The notes beneath the pieces were generated by a model. The model made no database searches. It was not told where the DNA came from and saw only the letters and a list, made by a program, of their open reading frames with translations. This document shows, piece after piece, positions 21,923 through 33,556 of a stretch of 64,000 nt of DNA. The translations under genes were made by a program, and so were the position numbers. Every line of letters begins with the position of its first letter. Within the stretch, counting starts at the first letter, position 1. This DNA is from Protea cynaroides (Eukaryota; Streptophyta; Magnoliopsida; Proteales; Proteaceae), in assembly GCA_028583415.1 (NCBI GenBank), contig CM053270.1, positions 47,756,663 to 47,820,662 of the forward strand, read 5' to 3'.

Positions 21923-22699
21923 TAGGATAATTAATTATGAGAACGCAAACACTACAGAAGGACCTACACATTTAATAATAGATTAAGCAAAGAAAAAGTA
22001 ACAGAAAATAAACTCAAACAATAAAACCAGAATTTACAGAAGATGTCACACTAATAATAAGAAAAACCCAACTAAATATGAAACAAATACTAAATAAATA
22101 AACAAAATTACAATATTATCAAATACTTTGGTATTAATAAAGAAACTCACTTATATTTTGACCGATTTCAAGGTCATTTGACAAGTTTTGACCAGTCAAC
22201 CTTCCCAGTGGCATTTTAGTAATTTTACTAGGCCACTTCATTCTACTATTTTGAGGTGATTTGTTTAAAGCTCAATTCATCATTACTGTGAACATTCTCA
22301 AGGTGACAAAATGAGGTGTTTACGGCATCTTACATCAAGAGATAATCATTAGATTATGCATTATTTTCTTTTCTCCATGATAAATGCATTATTTACAAAC
22401 TTAATGGAACATTGAAACATATAAAGAAACTTGGTTAGGGGATGATCATTTCAAGTTGTTCTTGGTTCAGATAATCTCCAAACTGAGAGTTGGGACCATT
22501 GCTAGATCTGTCACTTTACTTTTTATAAGAAGCATAGTGAGTTCTACACACAGCTCAGACCTGTAGAATTGGGTTCCTGACCCAGAAAAGCAAGGCTACA
22601 AGTGGAAGAGATCAACACACAAATGGTAGAATACTATGCTACCAATCTTTCATTACTCTCAACCAAGGTATTGATACATGAATTTGTGTTATATTTCTC
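21923..22699. other. AT-rich spacer and 3' flank of the kinesin gene
   Basis: No ORF or repeat is recognised. It includes the probable 3' UTR of the kinesin gene, on the minus strand below 22700. No clear single polyadenylation signal can be chosen in this AT-rich sequence. Confidence 0.5.
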
Positions 22700-25600
22700 T
22701 TATACGTTGCACCGGTCATACCCAGAGAACCATGAAGGCTCTGCTATTTTTGAGAGCTCACCATCTTCTCCGTGGTAAAGAGGTACAAACTCTTCTCTCC
22801 ATTGCTGATCACCAGCAACACTAAGGGACTCCCCTCCATCATATCTGGCAAAGTTAGAATCATCAAAAACAGGTCTCAATGCTTCTTTAGGTAGCTGAGA
22901 TTCTGGAAGGAGCAGATTTGTAGTAGTTATCTCTGATTCATGTTTCTTCTTCAATTTATCGATCTGTTTGTAGGCCTTCTCAGCCTTGTGCTCTGCCTCT
23001 ACAGCTCGTTTCTGCCAAATAGGAAGTGACAAAGCATCAGTGCAACTAAAATCCAAACTACCGAACTTTCATTTGCCATAAATTTCTAACTCAGTTGTAA
23101 ATAGTTGAGGATATTTTCATGAATCCTGCCTTCTCAGTAACTGGAAACAAAAACTGGGATCACTAAGGGAGATGATGGCTCTGAGGAAGATAATCAAACA
23201 TGTGCTCATATATACTTCTCAAATATGGGAAGAAAAGAAATGAAAGGGAACCTAATTGTTGGCCAACAAAAGAACTATGAGTAGGTTGATCCAATCTAGA
23301 TATGCTCCAGGCAAAACTCGGTTCTGAGGTATGTGTAATCAAACACAGAGGAACACATTCCGCACACAAACTCACATGCACAACACATGTAAATAAACTA
23401 AATCCAATTTACACACCTGGGCAATGGCAGCAGCTTCTTCTGCTTCTTTAAGACGCACAAGTAGCTCACCAGCAGCCTGTACTGCCTCTGCAGTGTCCCT
23501 TAATTGAGCTTGAAGTCCTTTATTCTCATCCCTTAAGTAGCGCATTCCCCTCTCTTTTTCCACTTTTAAGGTTGAAATTTCAGAAGCTAGAGAGTTGATG
23601 AACTTGGATTCAGCACCCTTTACTCCTGCTTTTGCAGCAGCTTTCTTGACATCTGCTACCCCTTCCTGGATCTTTCGATGCCTTGCAAGCAATGCAATAT
23701 GCCTCTCCTCAAGCTCCGCAAACTGTTCAAGAATGTGTGCATGCCCCTGTATTGCCATCTGCAATGCTTCCTTCAGCTCCTCACAGCATCTCTTTTCACC
23801 ATCAAGTTCCTGCTTCTGTTTCTCAACAAGAGAGCGACTTGCTTCCAATTCAATTCTCAATTCTTCAGAAAGAGAGATCCACTTACTCTCTGTCTCTGTC
23901 CAGCAACGCCTCTCCTGTTCAAATTTCTCTTCGGCACTTTCTTCAGTTATGTCTGCAACACAAGAAGAATGATGCTTCTCCTGTTCGGACCTCTCATTGG
24001 CATTTTCCTCATTTGACTCAGGAATTACACACAAAGGACCCGAAGTGGGCGCACATGAGTAGGTCAACTGTAACAAAGGACTTTGTTTACGAGAAGGCAT
24101 TGGTGAAGAGTCTATATAATACTGTAGCTGACTCCTCAAATGTTGGATCTCTTCCAACAGCACATCCCTCTCACCCATTTCAAAAAAGTTTCTATAGCCA
24201 TCCAGCTCATCTTGTACTCTTTTCAACTCAATTTTTGTCCTCAAAACCTCAGGATGGTTATCATATTTCTCTTTAAGAAGCTGTTACAGTCCATGCATGT
24301 GTATTATTTTTGGCAACTTAACAAGAAAGGGAGTAGCAAACATAAAAAATTGACATAAGCAAACATAGAAAATTGCCATAACAATTTCAAGAAAGTAAAA
24401 ACAGAAGGATGAAATTTCCACCAATCCATGCACAATTATTATTTTTTAAACAAAACAAACATGTTTTGGAAACTAACTAGGATTATAGGATCATGCTAAC
24501 ACAACTCCTGGCGATATGCATTCATCATATTAAAATTCAGAACATACCATCCATGTGCACAATTTTTATTTTTATTTTTTCAAAATACAAATGCCATGTA
24601 TGAAACAAAACAAGCATGTTTTAAAAACCTACCAGTAAGATCATTGAAACAAAACAAGCATGTTTTGAAAACTTACCAGTAATCATTTTACCATGACTAA
24701 ACAATATTTTTACATCATAGCAATATTCAGAACATACCTTATGTTCATGCATAAGTGAAACTAATTCTTGCTCCATAAACTCCTCGGTAGGTAAAATGCT
24801 ATCCATGAGGCTTTCAAGACGAATAATTTTATCTTCCCGCATCTGCTCTATTATGGCATTGCATTCCCTCTCATGTTTATATTGCTGAACCTGTGGATTG
24901 AAGTTAAAGATAAGAGTAATATACTAAGTAAGTAGGGAAAAATTATCCCTTAGAAGCTGGAATCTACAGTAGACATACAAGACGATTCAATTGCATGATT
25001 TCAGTGGCTTGCTTGGCAGAGTACTCTTCAACTGCCATTTCTCTCCTGATGGCTCCTGCCAAGACCCTTTCCACTGCCTGCAGTATGCCAAGAGATTTCA
25101 TCAATTCAAACAATAAAACCAATGACAATACCTAAAATGGCCGGACATACCTTTGGAACTTGCATCCTGGAATTTTCAGCAGAGTCTGATCCATCAACAG
25201 GAACTAACTGTAGGCCTGAGCAATCATTGACCTCTTCCACTGCCTGCAGGAGGTATGCCAAGAGACTCCATCAATTCAAACAATAAAACCAATGATGATA
25301 CTTAAAATGGAAATTGTTGATGCTCCCGGACATACCTTTGGAACTTGCATCCTGGAATTTTCAGCATAGTCTGATCCATCAACAGGAACTAACTGTAGGC
25401 CTGAGCAATCATTGGCCTCTTTGGACTCCACTTGAGAAGCTCTGCTCTTACACTTACTGCACACAAATGCTGATGAATCAACCTGCAGTGGTCCTGGATC
25501 TCGAAAAAGAGTTTGCACACCCACATCAACCTTGTCAACTGGTAAAAGTGGCTTCATATCCACAGGTTTACATGAAAATCTGAATGTAGATCTCCTCAAA

Positions 25601-28600
25601 GCTGAACTCTGGATGTGGTTATCAATAACCTGAAGACCACGATGAAGACTAGCAGCAAGGTATTCAGTTGACGAAAGAGAATTCTTGCTTGTTTTTGTGG
25701 AGGGAGCAAATGACAGATGTAGATCCTCTGGATCTAAACTATTGTTTTCTTTCAGATTCCTCTGAGAAGATGACAACATTGATGTTGTCTTAAAACCTTT
25801 CATGCTGCTGTTATTGACTCTAGGTGAAACACTCAATGTTGGGGACTGAAGAACTATAGAATTTTCGCAGGGCACTATGCTTAGGTTAGAAGGAATAACA
25901 GAATTTGGAGAGCTTATGGGAGAATTATGCGGCAGATCTGCAATAAAAATGTTTGCCAAACCTCCACCAATGGAAACATCTGCTGAGAATTTCTCCTCAT
26001 CAGCATTGCCTGGCAATCCATTTGACAATTTACAGTCTGATGAAGACACAAGTAGTTTCTCCTGAATGGCCTGCCTGGTAGAGCCCTCTGTATCATTGTT
26101 CTCTGCTGGACTCTGATGGTTCAGTCCATCAAACTTAGGACAGTCAACGGCTTGGACCACAGGTTCTATGTAACCACTAATAAGTTCATGCTTATGAACT
26201 TCTTCGGATTCCATTTCTGTTAATTGACATTCTTCCATTTGAACATCAGTTTCTTCAGAAGCTAGATCACTGCCACATCCAATTCCCACAGGATCATTCT
26301 GCTTTTCCTCCCTGAGAATGCTTTCTTTGCAAGCCTCAACTTGTGAGCCTGACTGACAAGTTTGTAGCTTACTCTGATCATTAATATTATGTTCTTCAAA
26401 GCCAGCTGATTGTAGACCCACTTGAATGCAGAGCCTCTCAACAGCTTCCTCGTCGATTTCCATCTCCTCATCACTGTCATCTTCAACATGAGGTAATGTC
26501 ATCGGGCGGTTGAGGCTAAACTTTAAGAGATTCAAGCTTCTACGGGCATTCCATCCCGTAGAATAACCTCCATTAGTATCTGTTGATTTACCATTTCCCT
26601 TCATTCGTAGAAGCTCATCCTGTTGAGTATGTTATCCAACTTCATGAGTTCTGATGTTGCACATAGAGAGAAGTCCAAGTCTTTTAAGAGAAACAAAAAG
26701 GAAAAAGTAATAAAGCCTAAGATAATACCTTTAGCTGGCGTATCACTTCTCGCAATACATTCACATCATCCTGCATTACTTCATTAACAACAGCCTTGTT
26801 CTTAATGACCTTAGCACGCTGTGCAAATCTCAATGTACTGAGCGTTTCACTCTTACAGCTGCATTGCATTATTAACCTACATGAACATTCAATTCCAGAA
26901 AGAAAGAAGTGTGACGGCAAGAAGGATCTCAAATATTACCTTTGTGCAGGAGAAATGGCACAAATCATTGCTAATTTTGCATTGCCACCTAGGGATTCCT
27001 GTAATAAGAATGTCAACCTAGAATCCCTGTAAGGGATATGTCTTTGCTTTCCAGTTTGGGATACTTCAGCAAGAATATTTATCAGGTTCCTGAGATTTGC
27101 ACAATAAATGTTAATCAGATTTGGATCCAATGAATCTGTTGTGTCACTAGAAACATTTTCATATATGGGAAGATACTAAATAGTACCCAGATTACGCACT
27201 TTAAAGTTCAAAATAAGTTGGTACAGGAAAAAAAATTATTTTAAATACACCCTTGTCTTAAATACTCCACTTTTGGTTCATGAGAGGTCCTCCTTCACTC
27301 TTTGAAGCAGGTTTTAGAATCCTGTTTCTTGATGATTGTCACATGGTAGCTGAGATGGCAGACCAAATTAGGTTGCAGCCCAATCTATCATGTGGCAAAA
27401 ATATTCTCTCTTCTTTCCATGTTATAAGGGAAAAGAAAAATCAAAAGAAAAGCCACTCATTAAACAAAGCTCAAAACAGGTGCTTTTGAGGCAGATATGG
27501 ACAAATGCTCATCAGATGGATGGTCTGGATCTGCCACTTCAGCCTTCCAAATGGAAGGAAAGCAGGTTTCTTCTCTGTATAGATGGAGTGCTTCTTTGGA
27601 ATCCTTCTTAGAAAAGCTCAAAACAGGTGCTTTTGAGGCAGATATGGACAAATGCTCATCAGATGGATGGTCTGGATCTGCCACTTCAGCCTTCCAAATG
27701 GAAGGAAAGCAGGTTTCTTCTCTGTATAGATGGAGTGCTTCTTTGGAATCCTTCTTAGAAGTGGCTTTTCTGCACAACGGGTTCACGAAAAAGGTCTAAG
27801 GACATACCCAAGCTGTGAAAGGGATCGATTAATATTCCCTGCTTCTTTCAAGCGTTCCCCTGCTGCCCCTGTTGACTTCTGTCTTTCTGATCCAGCAAGA
27901 TCAACAAGATTTATTCTACTAGTCCTGAAGCTGCTTAGAGCATCTGCCACGCTCTGTCATATATAATTTACGTCAGACTTAATCTGGCATTGTGAACTTA
28001 TATCAGTAATAATAGGCTATGGAAAATTAGTGAGCAGTTGTTGATGCCAGATTAGTAATCCACCTGAAGTAACATTACAGATGTACAGTGGCTTAAATTC
28101 ATGCTCAGAAATTAAGAAGACAAACATCTACTTTTTAAATTGATTTGAAGTAAAATTTACCTTGCAACGTGATTCGACGACACAAGTGAAAACACTATGT
28201 GAACGAGAACTCTCTGTGTTTATACTTGTTGCACCAGTCCTCCTGTTTGATAATCCCTGTATCATCATGCATGGTGGTGAGAACGATGTTAGACAACCCC
28301 CAAAAGAAGAGTTCAAAATCATTGCGGATCTATAATTTCTCAAAATAAATATGAAAGTACGAAACAACATTGAGGATTACATAGATGTCTACTGCCAGGT
28401 TTGACGGAAAAGAGAATTACTTAATTCAAATGATAAATAGTCTTGAACATTAAAATGCAGGTGAGTTTTCCATTTCCCACTTCATCTCAGATCAAAATAT
28501 TCAAGATTTCTAGCAAAATGACTATTGAATCTAAGGATAATATATTATAGTTTTCAAGTCAAGGACAATATATTACAATTTCCTGTATGAATCTTATATT

Positions 28601-31600
28601 TTCCTACCTGCCTCTCTTTTACAACTTATTTTATAAGAGGAAATTTTCTTGCACCATCAGTTTGAGATGTTAACATTAAGTTGATTATAACTTTATGCCT
28701 TGTTTATCAATTTATGTACATGTTTTTATTAACTTACATATGGAAAGATTAACTTCTCTTGTTTGTTGATATAAGTAACAACAATCAATTGATGTATGAG
28801 AATATTAAATATATGGCATACAAGTAGTTCGAGGTAAGACGTACATCAAATAAAGTTATGTCTAAATAAAAGAGTCAGCGTGTACAATGAATTACAAGGT
28901 CAACATGCCAAAATTCAGAAAGTAGAGGAGTTCCCATTATATAAATGCCTCTAGACTTCTCCATAAAGATTTATATGTAAATTCTACTTTTTCCCACCGT
29001 TAGTTGTGAATCCCATAAAGTAAAGGTACTTCACCCAAACTGATAACATAGAAAATAATTGTCTCATCATTTATTCCTTCTGATATTTTCAGAATCCTAA
29101 CTGCCTTAAAAGCCAATCACAAACTTCACTATATGGAAGAAAATAAGATTTCGGAAGTCTGCTTTAACGTTTATGCATAATAGTTACAATTGTGAAGGTC
29201 ATTTAGCTCATCATACCCAATCAACTACAGATAATACAGTGATGGACCAAAAACATAGAAACAACCTTCAGAATGTATGGTGGGTATCTTTATGAATTAA
29301 GAGATCTAAAAAAGAGAAGAACAAATCCTAGAAAAAAAAAACTACTATCAAGAACTCACACTTCATCTCAGATCAAAATATTCAAGATTTCTAGCAAAAT
29401 GACTATTGAATCTAAGGATAATATATTATAGTTTTCAAGTCAAGGACAATATATTACAATTTCCTGTATGAATCTTATATTTTCCTACCTGCCTCTCTTT
29501 TACAACTTATTTTATAAGAGGAAATTTTCTTGCACCATCAGTTTGAGATGTTAACATTAAGTTGATTATAACTTTATGCCTTGTTTATCAATTTATGTAC
29601 ATGTTTTTATTAACTTACATATGGAAAGATTAACTTCTCTTGTTTGTTGATAAGATTAACTTCTCTTGTTTGTTGATATAAGTAACAACAATCAATTGAT
29701 GTATGAGAATATTAAATATATGGCATACAAGTAGTTCGAGGTAAGACGTACATCAAATAAAGTTATGTCTAAATAAAAGAGTCAGCGTGTACAATGAATT
29801 ACAAGGTCAACATGCCAAAATTCAGAAAGTAGAGGAGTTCCCATTATATAAATGCCTCTAGACTTCTCCATAAAGATTTATATGTAAATTCTACTTTTTC
29901 CCACCGTTAGTTGTGAATCCCATAAAGTAAAGGTACTTCACCCAAACTGATAACATAGAAAATAATTGTCTCATCATTTATTCCTTCTGATATTTTCAGA
30001 ATCCTAACTGCCTTAAAAGCCAATCACAAACTTCACTATATGGAAGAAAATAAAATTTCGGAAGTCTGCTTTAACATTTATGCATAATAGTTACAATTGT
30101 GAAGGTCATTTAGCTCATCATACCCAATCAACTACAGATAATACAGTGATGGACCAAAAACATAGAAACAACCTTCAGAATGTATGGTGGGTATCTTTAT
30201 GAATTAAGAGATCTAAAAAAGAGAAGAACAAATCCTAGAAAAAAAAAACTACTATCAAGAACTCACATGTAGAAAATTTGAGTATTAAATTATAAGAAGA
30301 ATTTTACATCTTTCAACTTTATAAAAAGTAGGATATAAAATATACATGAATATAAAGTTAACGATATTCATAGGGCAAATTATTGAATTAGAACCAACTT
30401 TATGAACATTGTCCTAGAAGTTTATTTCCTCAGTAAAAGTAATAACGAATTAAAGCTGCAGAAACCAGAGAGTATGACGTTGTAACTAAGCTTCAAAATC
30501 AAGACCGGCTATGCTACCTTTATCAAAAGCTGTTTCACATCCTTCATTGTACATACACACTCCTCTGTCAAATTTTCAACATATACACCTGTTTTCACAT
30601 CTTCTCTAATCTGATGACAAGCCAAACAATCGATAAACAAGACCAGTCAACTAGATAAATGAAGGCAAGAGGAATGTGGAAGTCAAATCACTGCATTCCA
30701 CTTACCTGGAGGTTCTTTTGATGAGGATCCAACAAATCAGTGATTTGCTCATTGTAAATCTGCCCACATGAAAGTTGTAAGGAATTATGCTGGGGGAATC
30801 GTTGGTATATAGACTGGGGCAAGAATAAACTAAGAAGCAACTGCGATATGCTACCTCAAGAAATGAACATCGGCATTGATACTTGAGTTGTTTTTCGGCA
30901 TGTTTAATTTGCTCCTGGAGAGTAAAATTTAAGCCTTGTAATTGTAGTGTAACATAATCTCACTAAGACATCAAGGAAAATGAAGAAAACTGAAATTTTC
31001 ACCTCATGTATGCGTGCAAAAAGGTTCTCAAAGACACGAGGTGTCAAGCCCTGTTGATTGCTTGATTGATTTTCTTCCAACAAGGCGTTAGCAGGTCCCC
31101 ACATCGTGTATGTCTTTCCACTACCAGTCTAGACAATCAAAAAAAGTTGGGAAGATTAACGGGGAAAAAATTCAAAACGAAAAAGGAAAAGAAGCAGAAA
31201 AAGATGTAGCATTTCTGTTTTGATGAGGTGAAATACCTGCCCATATGCAAAGATTGCACTGTTAAACCCAGAGAGGCAGTTCTCCACCAAAGGGGCTCCC
31301 ACGAGCTGGAATATATCTTGCTGAAAATATCAAACAAAAAGAAAATTGGAAAATTCTAAGCAAATTTCCTAATTCTAAGCAAAATTAGGAAATTATAAGT
31401 AACTTCTCTGAAAGAAGAAAAAAGTTGAAGAAATCCCACCTGTGTTGCACTACTGTCAGCAACAGAATCGAACGTGAAGGTCTGTCCAAGAATCGAAAAG
31501 GAATCACTGGAAATTTTCTGTACTATCGACTCTCCTTCCTCTTCCTCCTTGAGTGGAGGACGTATCCGCACTATTACCTAATCAAAGTAATAAATTTTCA

Positions 31601-32083
31601 AAACTTAAACCAACCCAGAATCAAAAAGTAAGAAAAATACCAGTTCTACGATCGAAGGATAATCACTTTACTAAAAATATTCAAACAATTAAGTATCTAG
31701 GTTTACAAATCTGGATCTAATTAACAGCAAATCAATTCAAAGAAAGAAGAAATAAAAGGAAATACTTTTACTCCAGAATCGGAAGCCCCTGAAACACCAT
31801 TTTCGGGAACTGTTTCCATACAAAGCTTCCTTTTGAGGGGAGTCGAATTTGAAGTTGGGTGTCTTGGTGGCAAAGGGCTTCTGGTCTTTCCCATTGCTGA
31901 TTTCGCAGCCAACGGAGACGACGACGCAGAATCCGGAAATGCATTTGGATCCGATGGTGGAGCATTTTCTTTCTGTCTTCGAGAAGATTTTTGCTTAAAA
32001 GGACTAGAGTTTGGAGAAGAAGTGGTTTCAGGGGAGGGATTCGTCCTCAAAATTCCATTCCTTGGTTGCATGAAGCTCTTCAT
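22700..32083 (-). CDS. PAKRP1: Phragmoplast-associated kinesin-12 (PAKRP1/PAKRP1L type)
   Basis: A plus-end microtubule motor of the phragmoplast midzone, needed in this family for cell-plate formation. Inferred exons: 32083-31766, 31577-31440, 31320-31237, 31128-31003, 30914-30855, 30759-30706, 30610-30518, 28256-28161, 27953-27808, 27089-26940, 26858-26729, 26619-25336, 25243-25151, 25077-24979, 24890-24738, 24280-23417, 23011-22700. All junctions are GT-AG and keep frame, giving about 1399 residues (Arabidopsis PAKRP1 is about 1290). The N-terminus MKSFMQPRNGILR matches the family. The motor has GQTGSGKT (179-186), SSRSH (307-311) and DLAGSE (341-346), then RQLKDELLRMK. Next are EMEIDEEAVERLC, long coiled coils and the tail QQWREEF...FSGYDRCNV. 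It is intact. Confidence 0.95.
25070..25440. repeat. About 185-bp tandem duplication creating the extra exon
   Basis: Segments about 25070-25250 and 25251-25435 share exon end, donor, intron (CAATTCAAACAATAAAACC) and acceptor (CTGCAG). A few differences, including a short extra stretch near 25310, show it is not brand new. Confidence 0.88.
25151..25243 (-). other. Exon 13 of the kinesin gene, a tandem-duplicated in-frame exon
   Basis: 93 bp encoding 31 residues. Its last 27 or so residues (NDCSGLQLVPVDGSD-AENS and MQVPK) repeat the end of exon 12 with Ser for Tyr. Its first residues AVEE copy the start of exon 14 (AVER). Flanking intron sequence is repeated as well. Confidence 0.9.
27466..27759. 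repeat. 147-bp tandem duplication in kinesin intron 9
   Basis: Two essentially identical 147-bp copies (27466-27612 and 27613-27759), beginning AAAGCTCAAAACAGG. They produce long ORFs on both strands that are only repeat reading. Confidence 0.92.
28478..30265. repeat. 881-bp tandem duplication in kinesin intron 7
   Basis: Copy 1 is 28478-29358 and copy 2 is 29359-30265. They are nearly identical, with a handful of substitutions. Copy 2 is 26 bp longer because TAAGATTAACTTCTCTTG-type sequence near 29650 is itself doubled. It lies within the 2.26-kb intron 30517-28257 and touches no splice site. Confidence 0.93.
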
Positions 32084-32094
32084 TCTGAATAGAA

Positions 32095-32215
32095 TTCGAG
32101 AGAGAGAGGGGGGGAGAGGGAGAGAGAAAGACGGAAATCTTAGAAGTGATAAGAAATAGTGGAAATCCTGGTTAGGACAGGACAGAGAGAGAAGGGAGAG
32201 GGAGGGGGGAGAGAG
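32095..32215 (-). repeat. GA/CT-rich tract in the kinesin 5' leader
   Basis: GAGAGAGAGGGGGGGAGAGG-type tract on the plus strand, hence CT-rich in the transcript or core promoter. CT-rich leaders are common in plants. No clear TATA box was found close to the ATG. Confidence 0.6.
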
Positions 32216-32220
32216 AGATC

Positions 32221-32231
32221 TAGCCGTTAGG
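32221..32231 (-). promoter_or_regulatory. MSA element (MYB3R site) in the kinesin promoter
   Basis: The minus strand reads CCTAACGGCTA, a perfect match to the mitosis-specific activator consensus YCYAACGGYYA, 138 bp upstream of the ATG. MSA sites bound by three-repeat MYB proteins drive G2/M expression of cytokinesis genes, including phragmoplast kinesins. Confidence 0.75.
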
Positions 32232-33029
32232 GGGGGCTCGATTTTGAAATGGAGAATGAAGCGTCATCCACATGTAGTACCTTTATTTATTCTAAAGAAA
32301 ACAAAATTTTGAAATTTCTGAGGCTTCATCTCTCTGGAGTGGGGGAAATCAAAGGTCAGTAATCAGTATCCATTGGATCTCCAATCTCCATAATAAGATT
32401 ATTAGGGATGTGGGCCCCACATTTGATGGAAGGAAGAACTCAACTTATTAAAAGCAAAAGATGATTATTATTGATCCAGCTATTAATAAAAGTAGGGTCC
32501 TCCATAAACAGTAGAGATGCCAAGGTTTACTCTATGGATAGAACCCTAGGCCATCTCAAGGGTAAAATTTTAGGGCAGAATAAATAGGGGAAGGTGATTC
32601 AAACTTGATCATGGTTTTAGGGATCGGATCAGATCAGCTGGGCCGATTCTATGTAACACTCGTGTCGGCACAGTTGATAAGGGTCGATTGTAGTAGGTAA
32701 AACAATATTTAGAGAAATAAGGGCTGATTCTAGGCTGATCAGATGGGGCCGATTCCTTGTTAGATTCTGTGCACTTGAACATTGAGTCTGATTCAAAGAT
32801 TCAATAAAATTCCAAAAAGGATGTCATATTTAATTCTAAAACTGAAGTCTTCTCATTCCCATTTCCAAAGAGATAATCTTTATGATGCGGACTTAGGTTT
32901 CATCGAGGTTTACACGGCAAGCAAAAGCTCCCCCTCCCCCTCTCATTTTGTCTATGTCAAGGACAAAAGCCAGTGTCATAGAGACGAACCCAATCTTCCA
33001 AGATTTATTTCGTAACTTTTACTACGACT
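32232..33029. other. Intergenic sequence upstream of the kinesin gene
   Basis: No gene is supported. There are two diverged copies of a GGGCCGATTC-type phrase near 32640 and 32750. One plus-strand ORF (32782-33015) has no recognisable domain. Confidence 0.4.
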
Positions 33030-33030
33030 T

Positions 33031-33556
33031 TCAGGGCCCGTTTGATAACATTTCTACTCCGAACTCCTTGCTTTCGGTTCAAATTTCTACTTTTGCTTCA
33101 AAATGATTCAGGAGTATTTAAGACTAGAAACATGTTTAGTAATGTAATTTTGTTATGGACTCTAGGGTAGTGGTGGTGGCGGTGGTGGTGGAGGGTGGTG
33201 GTGGCGGGTGGCGGTGGGTGGTGATGGTGGCGGTGGGTGGGTGGTGGTGGTGACGATGGTGGGTGGTGGTGGGTGGTGGTTGGTGGTGGGGCGGTGGCGG
33301 TGGGCAACGATGGGTGGTGGGTGGTAGTGGTGGTTGGTGGTAATAGTGGTTTGGGGTTGTTCTTTTTTTTTCCAAAATGTGTTTTAGAGCAAAAAAATAA
33401 CATCTATTTGATACTTAAAAAATTTGGATTCTGAAGTCCATTTGGAGCCGGTTCCCTCTGTGGGAATAAAGAATCTGAACCGGTTTGCCAAAAACGATTC
33501 TACTCCATTTTGGATCTGGGTACCAGAATCTGGATTTTGGAGTGTGATCAGGCCCT
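33031..33556. mobile_element. Possible hAT-type MITE with a GGT-rich core
   Basis: The left end CAGGGCCCGTTTGATAAC is typical wording for plant hAT MITEs. The right end GATCAGGCCCTC is its approximate inverse, and both ends hold related sub-terminal phrases (TTCTACTCC near 33053 and 33500). No convincing 8-bp TSD was seen, so the call is tentative. Confidence 0.45.
33165..33350 (+). repeat. GGT-rich microsatellite/minisatellite
   Basis: Degenerate (GGT)n and GGTGGC units over about 185 bp. The long His/Pro/Thr ORFs on the minus strand and Gly/Val ORF on the plus strand come from the repeat. Such G-runs could form quadruplexes on the plus strand. Confidence 0.9.

Noticed and set aside
23595..24276. 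Plus-strand ORFs opposite kinesin exon 16
   Set aside because: Shadow frames of the coiled-coil exon on the minus strand.
27460..27799. ORFs of about 100 codons on both strands
   Set aside because: Translation of the 147-bp intronic duplication; the surrounding kinesin exons show it is intron.
33098..33434. His/Pro/Thr-rich and Gly/Val-rich ORFs
   Set aside because: Low-complexity reading of the GGT repeat.
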